DNA from: a virus
IMG/VR virus record: IMGVR_UViG_3300048837_001465
Coordinates: 1 to 25,425 of that record
Length of the DNA stretch: 25,425 bases
Strand: one strand, 5' to 3'
The notes under the pieces were generated by a model. That model worked only from the letters and a program-made list of their open reading frames with translations. It had not been told where the DNA came from and made no database searches. Every line of letters starts with the position of its first letter. Position 1 is the first letter of the stretch. Below, piece by piece: positions 22,961-25,425 of this stretch. A program made the translations under genes and the position numbers.

Positions 22961-23421
22961 TTCTTATTTTCATCATAAAGAACCGCGGACAACAAGATAA
23001 TATAATTCACCAGGTCAGTACACTTTTCCTCGACTATTTCAGGTGTCGGCTGAAGTCGGCCTTCTACCAAGTCCATAACTGAGACCAGATGCTTTGTTGC
23101 CATGCCCCATAGGGCCTGCGGCATAGTATGCCCGTTGATCTTTGCTGCCAACCGGAAATTAAATAGCCTATCGCCGTCCTGTGCGTACTCACCGGCCTTT
23201 TGTCCTAAAATACTTTTGATGCGTACCAGCCAGGCCTGTAGAAAAACGTTAAAGTCATCATGAGAAAACTTACATTCCTCTTTGCTTTTTGCATTCCAAT
23301 CTGCTTCTACTTCTGTTCCGTCGTATGCGTAAATGCAAGAGCATGGTGGTTCTTGATCAACGCCTATGTCTATTATGCATGGTCCTGCTTTATCGTTACA
23401 AGAGTTGCAACTGTATTTCAT
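22957..23421 (-). CDS. MazG/DUF1599-like protein with N-terminal Cys cluster, 154 aa
   Basis: ATG at 23421 follows AAGGAG; it overlaps the dCMP deaminase stop (ATGA). The first ~35 residues carry seven spaced Cys in CNSC, GPC and PCSC groups, suggesting a metal site. Residues ~62-150 ([62 protein letters not shown]) show the all-helical pattern with a conserved E-x-x-x-D-x-x-N-Y of DUF1599/MazG-type nucleotide pyrophosphohydrolases, which act on nucleotide pools. Its neighbour, dCMP deaminase, fits a nucleotide-metabolism operon. Activity is not proven. Confidence 0.72.
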   Translation of the reverse strand: MKYSCNSCNDKAGPCIIDIGVDQEPPCSCIYAYDGTEVEADWNAKSKEECKFSHDDFNVFLQAWLVRIKSILGQKAGEYAQDGDRLFNFRLAAKINGHTMPQALWGMATKHLVSVMDLVEGRLQPTPEIVEEKCTDLVNYIILLSAVLYDENKK

Positions 23422-23891
23422 ATCTCTATCTCTCCTTCAAATTTTTGTAGCAATCCGAACAGCACAGTATCCGACATCTTATCATCGTATTCATCCTTGT
23501 AAACAACGTTTAATATACCGGCATTAACTATCATTTTTGCACAGATTGAGCAAGGTTTTGATGTGCAATACAAAGTGGATGACATCGTTGAAATGCCGTG
23601 TAATGCTGCCTGAATAATTGCATTCTGTTCAGCATGAACGCCCCTGCAAAGCTCGTGCTTTTCACCAGATGGGACATTTAACTGTTCCCTCATACAACCG
23701 ATTTTTTGACAATGCTGATATCCTGCTGGTGCACCGTTATAGCCTGTGCTGATGATTCTGCTATTTTTAACCAGCACAGCACCAACCTTGCGCCTGATGC
23801 ACGTTGACCGTGTTGCAGCCAATTCCGCCATGGACATGAAGTATTGATACCATGATGGCCTACTCAATAGCTTGCCCCTTTTTTCTTCCAT
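23418..23891 (-). CDS. dCMP deaminase, 157 aa
   Basis: Zinc- and catalytic motif H86-A-E88 in GVHAEQNAI, and P113-C114-S-I-C117 in [10 protein letters not shown], the two halves of the cytidine/deoxycytidylate deaminase active site. The N-terminal helix [47 protein letters not shown] and the extra Cys/His residues (C61, C66, H79, C82) match ComEB-type dCMP deaminases. It converts dCMP to dUMP, raising dTMP supply for phage replication. The length is typical. Its start overlaps the end of the upstream 76-aa gene by 28 bases. Confidence 0.92.
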   Translation of the reverse strand: MEEKRGKLLSRPSWYQYFMSMAELAATRSTCIRRKVGAVLVKNSRIISTGYNGAPAGYQHCQKIGCMREQLNVPSGEKHELCRGVHAEQNAIIQAALHGISTMSSTLYCTSKPCSICAKMIVNAGILNVVYKDEYDDKMSDTVLFGLLQKFEGEIEI

Positions 23892-24094
23892 TTTGCGTTT
23901 TTAACCCATTCCAGACACTTCCAAAGCTCTTTGCATTCAGCCTCATAAATATCAATAAACTCTTCGCAGGTAAGGCATGACTCCCCGTACAATGAGCCCA
24001 TATCGCAATCCATAAACTCTTTTTTCAATTCGTAGAGTTCGTTCTCTGAATTTGCCAGGGCGGCCTGGACTATTTCGATTACTTTCTGTTTCAC
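23864..24094 (-). CDS. Hypothetical helical protein, 76 aa
   Basis: The start is GTG at 24094, six bases after AAGGA; no ATG is available. The product is helical and rich in Glu and Lys ([51 protein letters not shown]) with four Cys. No family is recognised. It is the first gene after the terminator at 24118-24145 and opens the dCMP deaminase group. Confidence 0.62.
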   Translation of the reverse strand: MKQKVIEIVQAALANSENELYELKKEFMDCDMGSLYGESCLTCEEFIDIYEAECKELWKCLEWVKNAKWKKKGASY

Positions 24095-24117
24095 ACGAAG
24101 TCCTTTTGTTAAAAATT

Positions 24118-24145
24118 AAAAAAAGGGCTGCGCGGACGGCAGCCC
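24118..24145 (-). terminator. Intrinsic terminator after the SSB/HTH genes
   Basis: On the minus strand GGGCTGC (complement of 24139-24145) pairs with GCAGCCC (complement of 24125-24131) around a 7-base loop, followed by seven T (24118-24124). It separates the ssb/HTH genes from the dCMP deaminase operon, so the latter needs read-through or its own promoter, which I did not identify. Confidence 0.88.
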
Positions 24146-24183
24146 CATGTCATTCAGCTCTTACCGTTTCCAGTGGCTGTTGG

Positions 24184-24354
24184 CTATTCCTGCTTTATTG
24201 CGTCAACATGCTTTCTGATAGTAATGTAAGAAAACCCAGTGTCTTTCTTGCATTCTGTCACCGTTTTACCAGGGTTTTTCTCAAGCCAGGCCCGGATAAT
24301 TTCACGGTTCTTTCTTGCAAGTTCCTTCTTATGCTCGCCTTTTCCTGATTTCAT
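24184..24354 (-). CDS. Small helix-turn-helix protein, 56 aa
   Basis: The ATG at 24354 follows AAGGGGAAG, and a longer in-frame reading with an upstream start at 24402 is less likely. The sequence REIIRAWLEKNPGKTVTECKKDTGFSYITIRKHVDAIKQE contains a helix-turn-helix of the type used by MarR/winged or resolvase-like DNA-binding regulators (helix, turn TGFS, recognition helix YITIRKHVDAI). The N-terminus is basic. It is probably a phage regulator that binds DNA; its target could be the dyad at the late promoter, which is speculation. Confidence 0.68.
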   Translation of the reverse strand: MKSGKGEHKKELARKNREIIRAWLEKNPGKTVTECKKDTGFSYITIRKHVDAIKQE

Positions 24355-24440
24355 AATGCTTCCCCTTTTTTTTGTGGGTTTATCTACAAGTAAAACAAAC
24401 AATGATTTTATTTATACTTTAACATACTGGTTGTCAATAC

Positions 24441-24908
24441 CTAAAAGGGCAAATCGTCTAGAACGTCATCATACCCGTTGTTCTGATTATTTTGCTGCGG
24501 TTGTCTGACTTGACTTTGCTGCCCTGGTGCAGGCTTATTCCCTCTTCCTGGCTGCTGGCCACCACCGTTTGACTGCTGGCCAGCACCTAAAAAAGTGAAA
24601 TCCTGTACCACAATCTCAGTTGCATAATGCGTCTGGTCTTCTTTTTCGTACTGCCTCGTTTGTAGCTTGCCCTCTATGTATACCTGGCTCCCCTTGACCA
24701 GATATTTTCCAAGAACTTCGGCCTGTTTGCCGAAAGAGACGCAGCGGTGCCATTCTGTTTTTTTCTGCTTTTCTCCTGTGCTTTTGTCAGTCCAGGATTC
24801 GCTTGTGGCAATCGTCATGTTGCAGATTGCCGTACCTTGTTGGGTGTATTTCATTTCCGGGTCACGGCATAATCTTCCGATTAGCATTACTTTGTTTAAA
24901 CCTGCCAT
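24441..24908 (-). CDS. ssb: Single-stranded DNA-binding protein, 155 aa
   Basis: ATG at 24908 follows GAGG. Residues 1-~108 form the SSB OB-fold ([72 protein letters not shown]). The linker is Gln/Gly/Pro/Asn-rich and disordered, and the C-terminus ends DDLPF, the acidic tip that recruits replication and repair partners. A complete, bacterial-type SSB. It protects ssDNA during phage replication and recombination. Confidence 0.95.
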   Translation of the reverse strand: MAGLNKVMLIGRLCRDPEMKYTQQGTAICNMTIATSESWTDKSTGEKQKKTEWHRCVSFGKQAEVLGKYLVKGSQVYIEGKLQTRQYEKEDQTHYATEIVVQDFTFLGAGQQSNGGGQQPGRGNKPAPGQQSQVRQPQQNNQNNGYDDVLDDLPF

Positions 24909-24961
24909 TTGTTCAATCCTCTAAATTTTAAATTTAATCCACGTTTATGTGGTGGTTTGTA

Positions 24962-25219
24962 TTACAGATTGTCTGTCTTTATAGTGCCTTCAATTGTGCT
25001 TTTACCGAAAAAAATATCGTTAAATTCTTTATCTGGAACAGTTATTGTCATTATTTTTGAAAAAACAAAAGAATTATCCTTGTCGGCCTTTTCTTTTGCT
25101 TCGTCTATAAATCCAGGGTTGTCATCATCCCCGTATTCGTCTATCGCTGCTAATAGTTCAGGAGCATATTCTCCGTCATACTGGCACTTTCTTTGAGCGA
25201 ATAAGCATATTATTTCCAT
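24962..25219 (-). CDS. Hypothetical acidic protein upstream of ssb, 85 aa
   Basis: ATG at 25219, overlapping the end of the 53-aa gene. The opening MEIICLFAQRKCQYDGEYAPELLAAIDEYGDDDNPGF is a pattern I associate with small phage and plasmid proteins of unknown function next to replication genes. The rest is beta (IMTITVPDKEFNDIFFGKS). The Asp-rich loop suggests metal binding, without proof. Confidence 0.72.
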   Translation of the reverse strand: MEIICLFAQRKCQYDGEYAPELLAAIDEYGDDDNPGFIDEAKEKADKDNSFVFSKIMTITVPDKEFNDIFFGKSTIEGTIKTDNL

Positions 25220-25371
25220 CTATTTCCCCTCCTTTTCAACTTTTTCAGATAATCATCAATAGCCCGTCGAACATGCTCTGCCATCGCCATGTCTGTGTCT
25301 TTTTTGCCCTTAAAGAAACGTGACTTGTCGAGCTTTGTAACATCAATGCTTAGATTTAATCCAATTTTCAT
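25210..25371 (-). CDS. Small protein, 53 aa, with a possible ribbon-helix-helix-like C-terminus
   Basis: ATG at 25371 follows GGGAG and is preferred over an in-frame TTG at 25395. The N-terminus MKIGLNLSIDVTKLDKSRFFKGKK matches the start of a larger, widespread phage protein that sits next to ssb, but the body of that family is absent. The C-terminus (AEHVRRAIDDYLKKLKRRG) looks like the second helix of a ribbon-helix-helix or CopG repressor. It may be a chimera or a shortened version. Function is unknown. Confidence 0.65.
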   Translation of the reverse strand: MKIGLNLSIDVTKLDKSRFFKGKKDTDMAMAEHVRRAIDDYLKKLKRRGNRWK

Positions 25372-25372
25372 G

Positions 25373-25425
25373 CTATAAATCTCCCTTTTCTTCAATCTGG
25401 TTCAAACTTTTTACTATGCCTTCAA
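25373..25425 (-). CDS. C-terminal end of an upstream gene, partial
   Basis: On the minus strand an open frame enters from the window edge and ends TAG at 25373, one base before the next ATG. Its last visible residues, EGIVKSLNQIEEKGDL, form a plausible amphipathic helix. The GGGAG ribosome-binding site of the 53-aa gene lies inside its end, as in the other tight junctions here. Nothing can be said about the product. Confidence 0.45.
   Translation of the reverse strand, partial: EGIVKSLNQIEEKGDL

Noticed and set aside
24354-24402. Longer start for the helix-turn-helix protein at 24402
   Set aside because: The extra 16 residues are hydrophobic and lysine-rich without pattern, and AAGGGGAAG supports ATG 24354.
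1-25425. CRISPR arrays, tRNA genes, integrase/attachment sites
   Set aside because: No regularly spaced direct repeats, no cloverleaf-like sequence, and no integrase or recombinase were found by reading; a tRNAscan and a repeat search would settle it.

Overview
The window is a contiguous piece of a tailed double-stranded DNA bacteriophage genome or prophage. It is most likely a short-tailed, podovirus-like virus of a Gram-negative host. Nearly all genes lie on the minus strand and are packed with ATGA, TTGA or TAATG stop-start overlaps. Recognisable landmarks are both terminase subunits, portal, scaffold, major capsid protein, head-tail adaptor and a nozzle-like protein, followed by a run of tail and virion proteins. 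No tail tube, sheath or tape-measure gene is seen, which favours a short tail, but the window stops inside a large virion gene, so that argument is incomplete. The host cannot be named; sigma70-type promoters and moderate GC fit a proteobacterium.

Layout, read right to left in the direction of most transcription. (1) 25425-24184: early DNA-metabolism genes (end of an unknown gene, a 53-aa protein, an 85-aa protein, SSB, a small helix-turn-helix protein), closed by an intrinsic terminator at 24118-24145. (2) 24094-22898: a small acidic protein, dCMP deaminase, a MazG/DUF1599-like protein and a 20-codon ORF. These look like nucleotide metabolism, and they are followed by a decayed C-terminal fragment of a DDE transposase (22897-22616). 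(3) 22544-21490: the only plus-strand genes, three tiny proteins behind a near-consensus sigma70 promoter with an AT-rich tandem repeat. Two copies of a UUCG-loop hairpin follow the second and third genes, and a terminator ends the operon. A GIY-YIG-type protein diverges leftward. (4) 21043-12209: a minus-strand promoter carrying a dyad over its start site drives a membrane protein, TerS, TerL, a 229-aa unknown, a head-fibre-like protein, two small proteins, portal, a DUF2829 (Tad2-like anti-Thoeris) protein, an FmdB-type zinc ribbon, scaffold, major capsid protein and a decoration-like protein. (5) 12124-1: adaptor, nozzle-like protein, two small structural proteins of common phage families, an AT-rich pair of unknown tail proteins, a beta-repeat protein, a 692-aa protein ending in a CAP/SCP domain, a 622-aa coiled-coil protein, a 342-aa helical protein and the start of a large virion protein.

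The genes form a logical late module (packaging, capsid assembly, tail and host contact) plus a small early module (ssDNA binding, nucleotide pool, regulators). The most unusual items are the DUF2829 fusion inside the structural operon, the CAP domain in an AT-rich tail gene, the phase-locked aromatic heptad coiled coil, and the divergent control region with a strongly promoted operon of three unknown small proteins.

All functional calls come from reading translated sequence and remembered family features. No database search was possible.
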